DNA of 64,000 bases from Flavobacteriales bacterium (GTDB lineage: Bacteria > Bacteroidota > Bacteroidia > Flavobacteriales_F > PHOS-HE28): assembly GCA_016710015.1 (NCBI GenBank), contig JADJLR010000001.1:976644-1040643 (forward strand). The letters run 5' to 3'. Made by a program: the position numbers and the translations under genes. The stretch's first letter is position 1, and every line of letters starts with the position of its first letter. Positions 46,612 to 57,120 of this stretch are shown piece by piece. Under the pieces are notes generated by a model. It was not told where the DNA came from and did no database searches. It saw only the letters and a program-made list of their open reading frames with translations.

Positions 46612-49158
46612 ATGTATCGACCAATCCTCACGCCACTGCTGTTCCTTTTCACTTTGGGATCAGGCATCGCTCAGTACATCCCTCCTGATTTCTATCTTGA
46701 AAGGTATATGCCCTCCATCGGTTTCTGGAAGAACCATGGACAGGTTCGAGGAACTGACGGAGTAAAGAGAGATGACGTTAAGTTCTATACCCTAGGTTCT
46801 GTTCCTCTGGCTTACATGCGGACGAAGTCACGAGTGTCGTTTACACTACCCGTGGTTGATACCCTTATATCAACTGTCGACACGCTCTATCACATTGAAA
46901 TGGTTCCGTATGGAACAGAAGCGGCACAGGTTGATCCTGTTGGTGCAGTGTTGAAAGATAGCCATTTGAATTACCATCTACCGCATTGCGGGAATACAGG
47001 AATCGCAAACGTAGAGGGATACAGCAGAGTGTTGTATGAGAACATATTCCCGTATGTGGACCTTCATTTCTACAGTGGTGGTTTTGGTCAGAAAATGGCG
47101 CTAGTCTGCAGGCCGGGAAGCAATCTTTCACAGGTTAAACTCCGCTTCAATGGCCAGGACAGCTTGAATACGGACCTATGGGGCAGCCTAAAACTCTATT
47201 CAAACGGAAAGTACTTCGTTCTACCCGAAGCGATAGCCTATCAAGTGAATGCGGACAATTCCTTGGAACCAGTATCTTGGGGTGCAACGTACACGGCAGA
47301 TGAAGATATGGGCATTGTTGGCTTCTATAATGGCGCATATGACCAATCAAAGCCGCTTGTACTTCTGATAGGACCACCGCCTGCCATTGGAGGTCAGATG
47401 ATTACACCCGGTGTGTGTTGGAGCACATATTTGGGCGGTGACGGTCGCGATGAGATAGAGGATAGTGATGTGGACGAAGCCGGCAACTACTATGTCGCTG
47501 GACGAACTGAATCTCAGGTCCTCAACTTTCCTATACAAGCGGGGGTGGTGTATTTTCAAGCAAGCCCGATGGCCTTCATCAGTAAATTCACAGCCAATTA
47601 TGAGATACTCTGGTCCACCTATTACGGTGGATCATTTGGTTACCAAAGTGCAAGAGCCTTGCGGGTGCGACCGGGTGTCGAACCGAACATTCTTGTTGGC
47701 GGCTTCACTAACGCGGATGACCTCTGGACGGTCGACCCTGAAGATGACAGTTATTTCAACGAAAGTTCATCACGAGGCGGTTTCGTTGCGGAACTGAATT
47801 CTATTGGGGCAGCTATTTGGTCCACGTACATAGGTGACGGCAATTTTAACGTGTTAGATATTGACCTACATACGAATGGAAAATTCGCCATTGTGGGCCA
47901 AGCAGAAGGGCAGACCTTGCCGATTGAACAGGAAACAGCAGACCCCAGTGCACAACACTGGAACTATGTTGGTTCCCTCGATCAGAACACCCCTGGTGAC
48001 GGATACATCGTCCTCTTCAATGCAGAACGAAGAACGATCTGGTCCACATACCTAGGTGGGAATTATGGAGAGTCGGCCGAGAATGTTCGGTTCGGTGACC
48101 ATAAGCTTGTCGTTGCTGGTCAAACAACTAGCACGAACATCCCGCTCAAAGATGGCGGTAACGATGCTTTGGATGAGGACTGGCATGGCAGTAGCGACAT
48201 CTTCATCATGGAGTTTGATCTGGTAGGTGAGTGGAAATGGACCACGTACTTTGGAGGCAGCTTGGGTGAATCCATAGGCGACCAAGGCATGGCTATCATG
48301 CCGGGTAATGGCGATGGCAAAGAGGACGTCCTTATCGTTGGCATGTCCTCCAGTTCTGACCTACCCTTAGAACCGGGGCCTAACTGGCATGACATTACCT
48401 ACAAACCGGGCTTGCAGGGATACATTCTCCGTATAAATGGAGAGGATCGATCCATCGAATGGTTGACCTATGCAAAAGGACTTGGAACCAATTCGGATTA
48501 CACGCATCTGAATTCGGTTGTGACCGACCCGTTGAACCGGATCTTCGTAGGTGGTTTAAGTTGGGATCCGACTTTCGTACTTCAGAATGCGGACAACCTA
48601 TACTCGGCCTCGGGGATCTATGGTGTCGGCGATGCGGTACTCATGTGCTTCTCGGACGAACAGGAATTGCGCTGGTCCACCTATTTCGGCGGTCAAGAGG
48701 GCGGCAACTTTGGCGATGATGTGCGAACCCTAGCGATGATGGGAACGGACCGCCTTTATGCTGCGGGCACTACCTATTCGGCGTACAGCCCTATCTCCTT
48801 TTTCCCCTTCACTGACCCTGTAGGTGATGATGACTGGTTTGATAACACGTTCTATCCACAGACCGACGCATTCACAGCGGCTTTTTGTATTGATGGGTTG
48901 CTCACGGGTGTCCAAAACCTAGCAGACTTCCGAGGCACCTTGCGTGTTGAGCAATTGACAGGGTCAGAAGTTCGCGTTTCCGGCTTGACTGGAGCCGGTA
49001 ACGCTTACCTATGCGATGCACGAGGCCGCGTGATAGACAGCATTCGACTACGTTCCGATGAGAGCATTTGGCATTTGGATATGGCTGGTCATGCCAATGG
49101 TATATATGTGGTGAATGCACCTGGAGCGGGTGCCGCACGTATCCTCAATCAGCCATGA
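46612..49158 (+). CDS. Secreted SBBP-repeat beta-propeller protein with T9SS-type C-terminus
   Basis: 848 residues with signal peptide (LTPLLFLFTLGSGIAQ). The N-terminal domain (IGFWKNHGQVRGTDGVKRDD, ENIFPYVDLHFYSG) is the module that often precedes SBBP repeats. The repeats follow, each with a WSTYLGG or WSTYYGG core (at about 267, 337, 404, 478, 546 and later). The last 80 residues (VQNLADFRGTLRVEQLTGSE to GAARILNQP) resemble a shortened T9SS sorting domain. A large secreted or surface propeller of unknown ligand is expected. Base composition is AT-richer than its neighbours. It overlaps the next gene by 4 bases. Confidence 0.72.
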   Translation: MYRPILTPLLFLFTLGSGIAQYIPPDFYLERYMPSIGFWKNHGQVRGTDGVKRDDVKFYTLGSVPLAYMRTKSRVSFTLPVVDTLISTVDTLYHIEMVPYGTEAAQVDPVGAVLKDSHLNYHLPHCGNTGIANVEGYSRVLYENIFPYVDLHFYSGGFGQKMALVCRPGSNLSQVKLRFNGQDSLNTDLWGSLKLYSNGKYFVLPEAIAYQVNADNSLEPVSWGATYTADEDMGIVGFYNGAYDQSKPLVLLIGPPPAIGGQMITPGVCWSTYLGGDGRDEIEDSDVDEAGNYYVAGRTESQVLNFPIQAGVVYFQASPMAFISKFTANYEILWSTYYGGSFGYQSARALRVRPGVEPNILVGGFTNADDLWTVDPEDDSYFNESSSRGGFVAELNSIGAAIWSTYIGDGNFNVLDIDLHTNGKFAIVGQAEGQTLPIEQETADPSAQHWNYVGSLDQNTPGDGYIVLFNAERRTIWSTYLGGNYGESAENVRFGDHKLVVAGQTTSTNIPLKDGGNDALDEDWHGSSDIFIMEFDLVGEWKWTTYFGGSLGESIGDQGMAIMPGNGDGKEDVLIVGMSSSSDLPLEPGPNWHDITYKPGLQGYILRINGEDRSIEWLTYAKGLGTNSDYTHLNSVVTDPLNRIFVGGLSWDPTFVLQNADNLYSASGIYGVGDAVLMCFSDEQELRWSTYFGGQEGGNFGDDVRTLAMMGTDRLYAAGTTYSAYSPISFFPFTDPVGDDDWFDNTFYPQTDAFTAAFCIDGLLTGVQNLADFRGTLRVEQLTGSEVRVSGLTGAGNAYLCDARGRVIDSIRLRSDESIWHLDMAGHANGIYVVNAPGAGAARILNQP

Positions 49159-50534
49159 ACCCGCGTGGGGTGTATATACTATGTGCAGTACAGTACCTCC
49201 TGCCAGTTTTGATCCATGCACAATCTTGGACTAGTGCGGCCGTTCCAGGCAATGTCCTGAACATACGGCAGGTCTACGCTAACTCCACACGTGATACCAT
49301 CTATTGCGGTGGCGCCATCGAAGTGGATGAAACAATAAATTTCGCCCTGACCAATCCGGTGATGCGCTATGCCCAAGGACGCTGGGACACCCTTGGCGTG
49401 TTGCGCGGACTCATACACTCAATGGTTCTCTACCGCGACACTCTGATCGCCGGTGGGGAATTTCTCGCAGCGAGCGATTTACCCTGCGAGGGAATCGCCT
49501 ATTACGATGGTACCCAATGGCATCCATATGGTGACCTCGAACGAAGTGTGCGTCGTTTACGGGTATTGGACAATGAGCTCTATGCCGTTGGTGGTTTCGA
49601 CCTCGCCGATGGGCAACCAGCACCGGGGGTAGCGAAACGCGTCGGGAACAGTTGGCAACCCGTCGGGTGGTTCAACAATCAGGGGAGCATCCTCGATATC
49701 GCCAAATTCAACGAGAATCTCGTCGTGATCGGTAATGTCGACATGGATCAAGGGCGGGGCATTGCAGAATGGAACGGTGCAAGCTGGGAACTACTCGGTC
49801 CAGGTATACTGGGCGGATTCTCCGGCGGGCAATGTCTCACGGTGTACCAAGATCAGCTTTACGTTGGCGGCCAGATCTCCATCACGGCAGGCAACGCAGG
49901 ACAGAACATCATGCGCTGGGACGGCGAACAGTTCCACCCGCTAGGCCAGGGCATACAATGGTGGGCCGGGAATACAACTTCAATTGCCACGGTTCTCAAC
50001 ATGATTGAACACAATGGGAAGTTGTTCGTTGGTGGTGGTTTCCGCGCAGCAGGCGGCGTGGAAGCAATGGGGCTAGCCACGTGGGACGGCTCCGAATGGT
50101 GCGGCGTACATGGTGATTTTCAAGGTGCAGGCGGACTGTGGGCTATGGACTTCTACCAAGACACATTGTTCGCCGCCTGCGGTGCTGTGTTCGAAGGTGA
50201 CTCGGTGAACCGGGCGGTAAAGTTCATTGGACAAGAATATGAGCAGGTTTGTAGTGGGCAAGTAAGCGTTGAGTCTAATGACCTTGGACCAGAGATCTCT
50301 CTGCACCCTAACCCAACTTCTACAACGATCCAAGTACAAGTTCCATTTAGCGGACCAACGCTGTTATTCGTCCACAATGCACTTGGCCAAGAGTTCCGCC
50401 GGAAAGAGGTCAGGCACCCTTTGGGAACGGACTTAAAGATCGATGTCTCTGACCTGGTCCCCGGTATCTATTACGTATCGTTACGGAGTAGCACTGGCCT
50501 ACCTTATTCATTGAAATTCGTTGTGGAACGCTAA
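49155..50534 (+). CDS. Secreted beta-propeller protein with T9SS domain
   Basis: 459 residues from the ATG at 49155, which starts a signal peptide (ILCAVQYLLPVLIHAQ). Repeats of the kind DTLIAGGEFLAASDLPCEGI and KLFVGGGFRAAGGVEAMGLA form a propeller. The C-terminal 75 residues from LHPNPTSTTIQVQV to KFVVER are a T9SS sorting domain. It is translationally coupled to the SBBP gene, so the two probably act together at the cell surface. Confidence 0.75.
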   Translation: MNPRGVYILCAVQYLLPVLIHAQSWTSAAVPGNVLNIRQVYANSTRDTIYCGGAIEVDETINFALTNPVMRYAQGRWDTLGVLRGLIHSMVLYRDTLIAGGEFLAASDLPCEGIAYYDGTQWHPYGDLERSVRRLRVLDNELYAVGGFDLADGQPAPGVAKRVGNSWQPVGWFNNQGSILDIAKFNENLVVIGNVDMDQGRGIAEWNGASWELLGPGILGGFSGGQCLTVYQDQLYVGGQISITAGNAGQNIMRWDGEQFHPLGQGIQWWAGNTTSIATVLNMIEHNGKLFVGGGFRAAGGVEAMGLATWDGSEWCGVHGDFQGAGGLWAMDFYQDTLFAACGAVFEGDSVNRAVKFIGQEYEQVCSGQVSVESNDLGPEISLHPNPTSTTIQVQVPFSGPTLLFVHNALGQEFRRKEVRHPLGTDLKIDVSDLVPGIYYVSLRSSTGLPYSLKFVVER

Positions 50535-50602
50535 GAAGAAAGCGGCCCACAACAGCGGACCGCTCACTTCCGTTGCATCACGCAACGTACCACTCGGGGT
50601 GC

Positions 50603-50857
50603 TTAGGCGTTGACCTGCTGCTCCTGCATGATCCGGTTGGCCAGATCCAGGATGCGCGTGTCGTCCAACGCCACCACGCCACCGTCCGGACCGGATTCCA
50701 GATGCACGCCCATGGGTTTACCATTGGGGTGTCCGTATCCACCGAAGTAATTCCAAACGGTCTCCACGTTCAAGTCCAACTCCTTAGCGATCCGGTGGAT
50801 GCTGCCATCGGGTAAGGTGTCCTTGATCTTCCGCAGCTCGTTGAAGGTGATATTCAT
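50603..50857 (-). CDS. Small helix-turn-helix DNA-binding protein
   Basis: 84 residues. FNELRKIKDTLPDGSIHRIA followed by ELDLNVETVWNYFGG is a helix-turn-helix of the kind seen in small Bacteroidota DNA-binding proteins. The rest (GPDGGVVALDDTRILDLANR) is a short wing and helix. Its targets are unknown. It is convergent with the preceding T9SS gene and divergent from the cyclase gene 107 bases away, which it might control. Confidence 0.6.
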   Translation of the reverse strand: MNITFNELRKIKDTLPDGSIHRIAKELDLNVETVWNYFGGYGHPNGKPMGVHLESGPDGGVVALDDTRILDLANRIMQEQQVNA

Positions 50858-50963
50858 GATGGGAAGTGATTTTGGTTAGGTACGCCATGAAGGTACATGC
50901 AATAACGTCCTTTTCCAACTCCGGATCGGCACGGTCTTGGGTCAGGGCGCTATCTTACCGACC

Positions 50964-53900
50964 ATGCGCTCTCCTGCTGGTGTCCCCCTGCTGGCTTGCT
51001 TGTTAAGCGGACCGCTGATCGCGCAGCAATACGACCTCCGGACCTTCTCCTTGGAGCAGGGATTACCAAGTGCATCGGTCAACGCTTTGTGCGAGGATCT
51101 GGATGGTTTCCTCTGGATCGCCACCGACGGCGGTGCAGCGCGCTCCGAAGGCTTGCGTTTCGATACCTACGGCCAGGCCCAAGGATTGACCACCGACGAG
51201 GTGACCGCATTGCACGCCGCCCCGGATGGCCACGTGTGGATGGGGTGTCGGGATGGGGCCATCGCCTGTTGGTTGGCCGGTCGCTTCACCGTGCATCCCT
51301 TGGACGAAGCCTATCCGCCGACCGCAGTGGAAGCCATGGTGGAAGACGCGCAAGGTGATCTGTGGGCGGCCATGCCCGGTCTGGGCATTCTTCAATGGAA
51401 CGGAACGAAGACCCGACTGTGGACCACGACCGATGGCCTACCTACGCTACATGTGAACGCCTTGGTGCTGGACCCCAAGGGCCGACTGATCGCGGGAACG
51501 GACAGCGGCCTGGTGATCCGGCAAGGCGAACGTTGGATACGGGTTGCGGCCGACAATTCGCTTCCTTCCTTGCGTGTTACGGCGATCTACGCGGACAGCT
51601 CGGGGCTGTTGGTGGGCACCAACAAAGGCTTCACCGAACTCGGCCCGGACCTGGCACCGTTGCCCTTGGATGAACGCTTCCTGGGCATTTTCCCCGTGGC
51701 GCTTCCGGACCTCCGCATCCTGGATCTCATTCGGGCACGCAACGGCGACCTCTGGCTGGGCACACCCACCGGCCTGATCCATTTGGACAAGCACAACGGG
51801 CAACCCCGCGTGAAGTTGATCGCAGAAGCGAATGGCCTTGGGCATTCTCTGGTGCGCCACGTGTTGCAGGATCTTTCGGGTGCGGTTTGGGCAGGTACCG
51901 GATTCGGTGGCATCACGAAATTCACGGGTGATGCCTTCGTGCATTTCACCGAACGCGATGGCTTGCGATCGCGCATCGTGAGTGCCATACACCGCACACC
52001 GGATGGTTTGTTGTGGCTGGCCACGGCAAGCGGCGGCGTAGCCTGTTGGAAGCCCAGTGGCTTGAAGAACTATGGGCCTGCTGAGGGCCTGATCGACCCC
52101 TATGTACTCGGGCTTTCCGAAGACCGGAGCGGCCGCCTCCTCGCGGGTACGGCGGCGCATGGCCTGTTCCGCCTAAAGGGACGAGCGGTTCCACCACGTC
52201 GCCTTGGGTGGGTCGGAAGTGGAACGCGTCAATGCCATCGCCTTGGACGAAAGTGGACGTTCGTGGGTCGCCACGGATGCCGGCTTGTACCGAGAAGACA
52301 ACACGGGCACATACACCTTCGTGGAAGGCCCGCGCATCTCGATCAGTGATCTGGAAGTGGCCGGTGATACGCTGTGGGCCACCACGGTGAAAGGGCTCTA
52401 CCGCACCATGAAAGTGGGCGAACAGGTGCAGCTTCTACCCGTGCCGTTCTTGCAAGGGCGGATCCTCACCACGTTGGAACGCGATGGTCAAGGGAATTTG
52501 TGGATCGGCAGCAAGGAGCACGGCCTGTTCCGGTTGAATGGCAACAGCCTCGACAGCCTCACGACGCACTCCGGGTTGAGTTCCAACGCCATCGAGCAGG
52601 TGTTGTTGGACGCGTATGAGAACGTATGGGTCGGCTCTAGGCGCGGCATCGACCTCTTGGAATTGGACGTTCTGCAAGAGCATGTCCTTTCCGTGAAACA
52701 CTACGGCACGGACGAAGGCTTCATCGGGCTGGAGACCTTCCGGAATGCGAGCATGTTGGACACGGACAGCACACTGTGGTTCGGCACCTTGCGCGGCGCT
52801 ACACGCTACGATGCGCGCGAGGTGTTGCGCGATCCCCGCGAACCGAACATCCACTTCACCGATCTGCGACTCTTCTACGAGAAGCCCGATTGGGCACCGT
52901 GGTGCGACAGTTTGGGGCGAAGCGGCCTGCCCGTACACCTGCAGTTGCCACACGACAAGAATCACCTCACCTTCTCCTTCACCGGGATCTCCTTGGCCTA
53001 CCCGGAACGGGTGCGCTACCGCTACACCTTGGAAGGGTATGATCCGGATTGGTCGCCGATCACCTCCACGGACCGGGTGGTATACAGCAACATTCCACCG
53101 GGCGACTACACCTTCCGCGTATTGGCACGGAATGCCAGTGGTGTATGGACCGAGCATCCAGAGAGCTTCGCTTTCTCCATTGCTGCACCCTTTTGGGCGA
53201 CCACTTGGTTCCGCATCAGCGGTGGCACCGCGTTGCTATTGGGCTTCTTCGGCTTCGTACGGCTGCGAACACGCAACCTGCGTAAGGATCGCGAACGGCT
53301 GGAAGGCATGGTAGAGGTGCGCACGCGCGAACTGGCCACCGAGAAGGAACGCAGCGATGCACTGTTGCGCAACATCCTGCCCGCATCCACCGCCGAGGAA
53401 TTGAAACAGCACGGTGCGGCCGAAGCGCGACGTTACGATGCATGCACCGTCCTGTTCAGCGATTTCAAGGATTTCACCAATTTCAGTAGCGCCATGGACA
53501 GTGACACGTTGGTGAGCGAACTGGACCACTACTTCCGGCTCTTCGATCAACTCACGGATACCTTCGGTCTGGAGAAGATCAAGACCATCGGCGATGCGTA
53601 CATGTGCGCCAGTGGGATCCCGGAACCTACGCCGACCCATGCTTTGAACGCACTGCTCATGGGCTTGGGAATGTTGAAGGCCGTGGAACGGAGCAATGCC
53701 GAACGCGCGGCCAAGGGACGGATCGAATGGCCCATCCGCATCGGCATCCATACCGGACCGGTGGTGACCGGCGTTGTGGGCGAGAAGAAATTCGCCTACG
53801 ACATTTGGGGCGATACGGTGAACCTGGCCAGCCGCATGGAAAGCCATGGCGAAGCGGGCAAACTCAACATCAGCGGGGTCACATACGCCCAGGTGATGGA

Positions 53901-54060
53901 CTACGTGGAAGTGATCCCGCGCGGCCCGATCAAAGTGAAAGGGAAAGGCGAGTTGCACATGTACTTCGTGGCACGCCTGAAGCCCGCATACAGCGCGGAT
54001 GCTGCGGGGACCATACCGAACGAAGCGCTGTTGGCGGTTGCTGGCCGGGTTGCGCAGTGA
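50964..54060 (+). CDS. Two-component-regulator propeller fused to a class III adenylate cyclase (frame broken once)
   Basis: Signal peptide at 50964 (PLLACLLSGPLIAQ), then two seven-bladed regulator-propeller sets (GFLWIATDGGAARS, NLWIGSKEHGLFRLN) to about residue 690. A Y_Y_Y domain (LEGYDPDWSP) and one membrane helix (ISGGTALLLGFFGFVRL) follow. The cytosolic coiled coil leads to a cyclase domain: metal Asp in VLFSDFKDFT and KTIGDAYM, base-selecting Lys (KTIGD) and Asp (YDIWGD), and NLASRME. These choose ATP, so cAMP is the expected product. A lost G in the run at 52178-52180 breaks the frame; restored, the protein has about 1,031 residues. It would sense an external signal and make cAMP directly. 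Confidence 0.8.
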
Positions 54061-54136
54061 TCCTCCGAAGCGCATTGCGTTTTCAGCATACCGACCACCG
54101 GGATCCTTCCGAGGTGGGCGAACACCAGCCGATCCG

Positions 54137-54550
54137 CTAGCCCTTCCAAACGAAGTGCGCAGGGGGCACGGTCCATTCCTTGCGCTCACCGTCCACGACC
54201 TTCACGGTGATGGTGAACGGTGTACCGGGCGGCAGGTTGGCGATCATCGAGAGCATCTCTCCGGTGAAGGCATCACCCTTGGCACGGAGCTCCGCATTCT
54301 TGCCCTTGCAGTCCTTGATACATACTGCCACTTCCACGACCTGCGCCGATGGCACACAACCCATCAACTGCACACGCTGCACCGAGCCCCACTCCGCATG
54401 GGTGATATCACCGGACGCTTTGCCCGCGATTTGAATGGAAGGTGGGCCACCCAAGAAGGTGATGGCCGAATTGGGAACGGCATGTGTAACCGGAAGCGTT
54501 GCGGGGAGTGTGAACAGCCCGACGAAAGTGAGTGGGATGAAATAGAGCAT
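54137..54550 (-). CDS. Secreted hypothetical protein
   Basis: 137 residues with a signal peptide (LYFIPLTFVGLFTLPATLP). The body is a beta-rich domain (VQRVQLMGCVPSAQVVEVAV, TPFTITVKVVDGERKEW) with a cysteine-containing centre (CIKDCKGKNAE). It somewhat resembles beta-domains of the gliding protein GldM, but not enough to name it. Convergent with the cyclase gene. Confidence 0.45.
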   Translation of the reverse strand: MLYFIPLTFVGLFTLPATLPVTHAVPNSAITFLGGPPSIQIAGKASGDITHAEWGSVQRVQLMGCVPSAQVVEVAVCIKDCKGKNAELRAKGDAFTGEMLSMIANLPPGTPFTITVKVVDGERKEWTVPPAHFVWKG

Positions 54551-55852
54551 GGTGTATGGTGTTGATCCAATTCAATAATGCTTCGCCCTTGTGAAGGTAA
54601 CGGTACCTACGATCCGATGGCCACTTGAAAACCCGGCACGAACCGAGTGAAGAGGAGGACTTGGAGACACCACGAGGTATCCTTATGGGTACCACAAAGC
54701 ACCTCGCTCCGGCAGCATCATCGCTTCGCGTTGACTCTACGAGGTACCCTTATGACACAATGGCGGTTTTCGCGGATGCAACTTCCACTCTGCTGCGAGC
54801 AATGCGGGCTACAGAGCAAACGAAAGGCGCTTCGGGCCAAGCAAAGCAAGAGGATGGGGCGGACACTACGGGATCACTGATAAACAAAGCGAACTACGCC
54901 AGACGAGAACACGGATAACGGTGAAGCATACGGCCAAACCGCACACGCACCGGACGGAACCTGCGAGACGAGATACACCCCACACTAGGCAATGTGCATA
55001 CCGCATGAAGCGAACAGAACAACCACCACCTTGTTGTTGGTGACCGTACGAAACAAGCGAGGCTACCAGGGCAACAATGGCAGATACATGCTGAACGATC
55101 GAGACCATCGCCGGGGCAAATGGAACAACCAGCGGAACGGATGAGCCGAACAACTGCACAACGAACGACGCAGATGAAGCAGGAGGCGCTACCAGCGCAG
55201 CACGAGTGCCACGACGGATAGCAAACGGCCTGCAAAGTGAAGACGGAGCCAATCCACCGAAGCCAAAGCGGACACCCTGCTAAACAAAACGCGGAACGCG
55301 GAAATATGAAAAGCTTGCGAAAGACGAAATGGAAGCTACCGGTACACAAGGTGCGTTGATGCGAACAACGGATCAAGTCAATAGGCTACCGAAGGACCAC
55401 AGGGCCGCACGGATGGTTTTGAAACGGGGAGAATGTGTAAAGGGTACCACGAAGAACCTCACTCCGGCGGCATCGGCCTTTCGGCCACCCCTGCGGCAAG
55501 CACTTCTCGTTCGGTCATCCGTTCGAGGTTCTTCGAGGTACCCTAAAGCGGATCCAACAGAACCAAATGAAGGCGAAAAGGGGGGCCGTATGGGCGGGAA
55601 CGGCAGTGGTCCAATGGGCACGAAGCTCACTGTTCGTCACAAATTTCAATCTTTCAGCGGCCTATTTGGAAATCCAAAAAGGCACCTTACATTATTTATA
55701 ATGTATGGAATGAAAATGAGTATTCATATAGAGTAGCAACAAGTTATCAATAGAGATATGAACCGCTTTTAATGCAACTCAGGACCATAGATAAGGCGTA
55801 CCAAGGGCAGCGGCGAAAGCCGACGAACACGTCAAACAAAAACCCAGAAATC
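54551..55852. other. 1.3 kb non-coding segment with a T-poor core and hairpin repeats
   Basis: No convincing gene on either strand. From 54841 to 55320 the plus strand has only about 47 T in 480 bases (hand count), a strong strand asymmetry. Two related sequences flank the core: GGGTACCACAAAGCACCTCG (54687) and GGGTACCACGAAGAACCTCA (55442), both followed by CTCCGGCRGCATC. The last 120 bases before the next gene are AT-rich and hold its promoter. Confidence 0.6.
55441..55544. repeat. Long inverted repeat (20-bp arms, 64-base loop)
   Basis: Arms 55441-55460 and 55525-55544 pair at 19 of 20 positions (AGGGTACC-N-CGAAGAACCTC). A weaker relative is at 54684-54753, where only the GGGTACC/GGTACCC core pairs. 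The function is unknown. Confidence 0.65.
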
Positions 55853-56539
55853 ATGACAGACAATCAAGAGAACCGCATGAACATGTTCTACGCCACGCAG
55901 AAATTCTTGGCAGCGAACGCGAGCATCTATGTCGCATTACCCGCCTTCGTCGCTGCTGCGGCGGAGTTGGACGCGAACATCGACGCTTTGGAGAGTGCAA
56001 CAGAGAAGCAAGTGATCAACATCAAAGGTTTCGCGGCCGATAAGGCAAAGAGCGAGGCGATGATGATCGCAGCGACGCTTTCTGTTGCCGGGGGCACCCG
56101 CGCATATGCAACCGTGATCGGCGATCTGATCCTGGCCGGCAAGATGGAGGTGACCCCTACCAGCTTGATCCGCCACCGGGATAGTGTGATCGCACAACAT
56201 TGCCAGGGTATCCACTTAGAGGCAAACGCTGTTGTAGCGAACCTTGCCGACTATGGTGTGACACCGGCCGTTCTGGCCGATCTGCAAACCGCGATCGATA
56301 CGTATGTGTTGGCCATTGCGGCCCCGCGTGCGGCGATCACTGAGCGGAAAGGTGCCACGGCCGAGATCCGCACGTTGTTGAAGGACACGAACAAGTTGTT
56401 GACGAAACGATTGGATGCTTTGGTGACGCAGTTCACCTTGAGCAAGGCGGAGTTCGTTCGCGGCTATTTCGATGCCCGGATCATCGTGAACAACAATTCA
56501 TTCGGCGAAAACAAGGAACCTGTTCCTGTGGCCGCCTAA
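55853..56539 (+). CDS. Helical protein of a Bacteroidota-specific hypothetical family
   Basis: 228 residues from the ATG at 55853. The sequence is almost all helix: YATQKFLAANASIYVALPAF, KGFAADKAKSEAMMIAATLS, LADYGVTPAVLADLQTAIDT, APRAAITERKGATAEIRTLL and the ending FVRGYFDARIIVNN. I recognise this as a family that recurs, often in several copies, in Bacteroidota genomes without known function. No signal peptide. Codon use is like the core genome, unlike the T-poor stretch before it. Confidence 0.65.
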   Translation: MTDNQENRMNMFYATQKFLAANASIYVALPAFVAAAAELDANIDALESATEKQVINIKGFAADKAKSEAMMIAATLSVAGGTRAYATVIGDLILAGKMEVTPTSLIRHRDSVIAQHCQGIHLEANAVVANLADYGVTPAVLADLQTAIDTYVLAIAAPRAAITERKGATAEIRTLLKDTNKLLTKRLDALVTQFTLSKAEFVRGYFDARIIVNNNSFGENKEPVPVAA

Positions 56540-57120
56540 CAGGCTGAAGCCGCTTCAATGAACCCTGGTCGAAAGGCCGGGGTTCGTTGGTTTTGGGGGT
56601 AGCTGAAGGCAGAGGTAGTGAGCAGTGGGCAGTCGGCAGTGGGCAGTGGGCAGTCGACAGTGGGCGGTCGACAGACGGCAGTGGGCGGGAGGACAGTGGC
56701 CTAGTTCTTTGGTCAGCGGCCCATTGGTAGGTGGTGCTTGGCTTGGGGGCTGAGGTGTTGTGGCTGAGCGGAAAGAGGCTATTGTCTTTGGTTTGGTGGT
56801 ATGTAGCCCAGTGGTAAATGGCCAGTGGCCAGTGGTTGGCTGGCTGTTCGGCTTTATGGTATTGGTTGGCGAAGTGGTTGCGGGGTTTTGAAGGTAGCCG
56901 GAGGCCGAGTGGTATTGAGGTTTGAAGGGCTGGGTTAATGGTGGGGGGTTTGGCTGTTGGGGTGGAGTGCGACACAGGGTTTCGGTGGAAAAGGCTGTGG
57001 CCTTGGGGATATGGAAGACAGAAAGCTATATGTTGCTTTCCAAGGTGAGGCGAACCTTAGCGGCTTAATGCAAGAAACCCGCGGAATTGGACAAATCAGA
57101 GACTATGAAACTGAACGGAG
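56540..57120. other. G-rich intergenic region with GGGCAGT-type repeats
   Basis: From 56619 to about 56700 a 7-base motif (GGGCAGT, with CGGCAGT and CGACAGT variants) is repeated about ten times. G-rich, TGG-rich sequence continues to about 57,000. No gene is seen. Confidence 0.6.

Noticed and set aside
54894..55376. Cys-rich 160-residue protein on the minus strand
   Set aside because: It is the by-product of the T-poor plus strand; composition is biased throughout, without domain or start signals.
54684..55544. Integron attC sites
   Set aside because: The hairpins lack the GTTRRRY/RYYYAAC core sites and no integrase or cassette genes are nearby.
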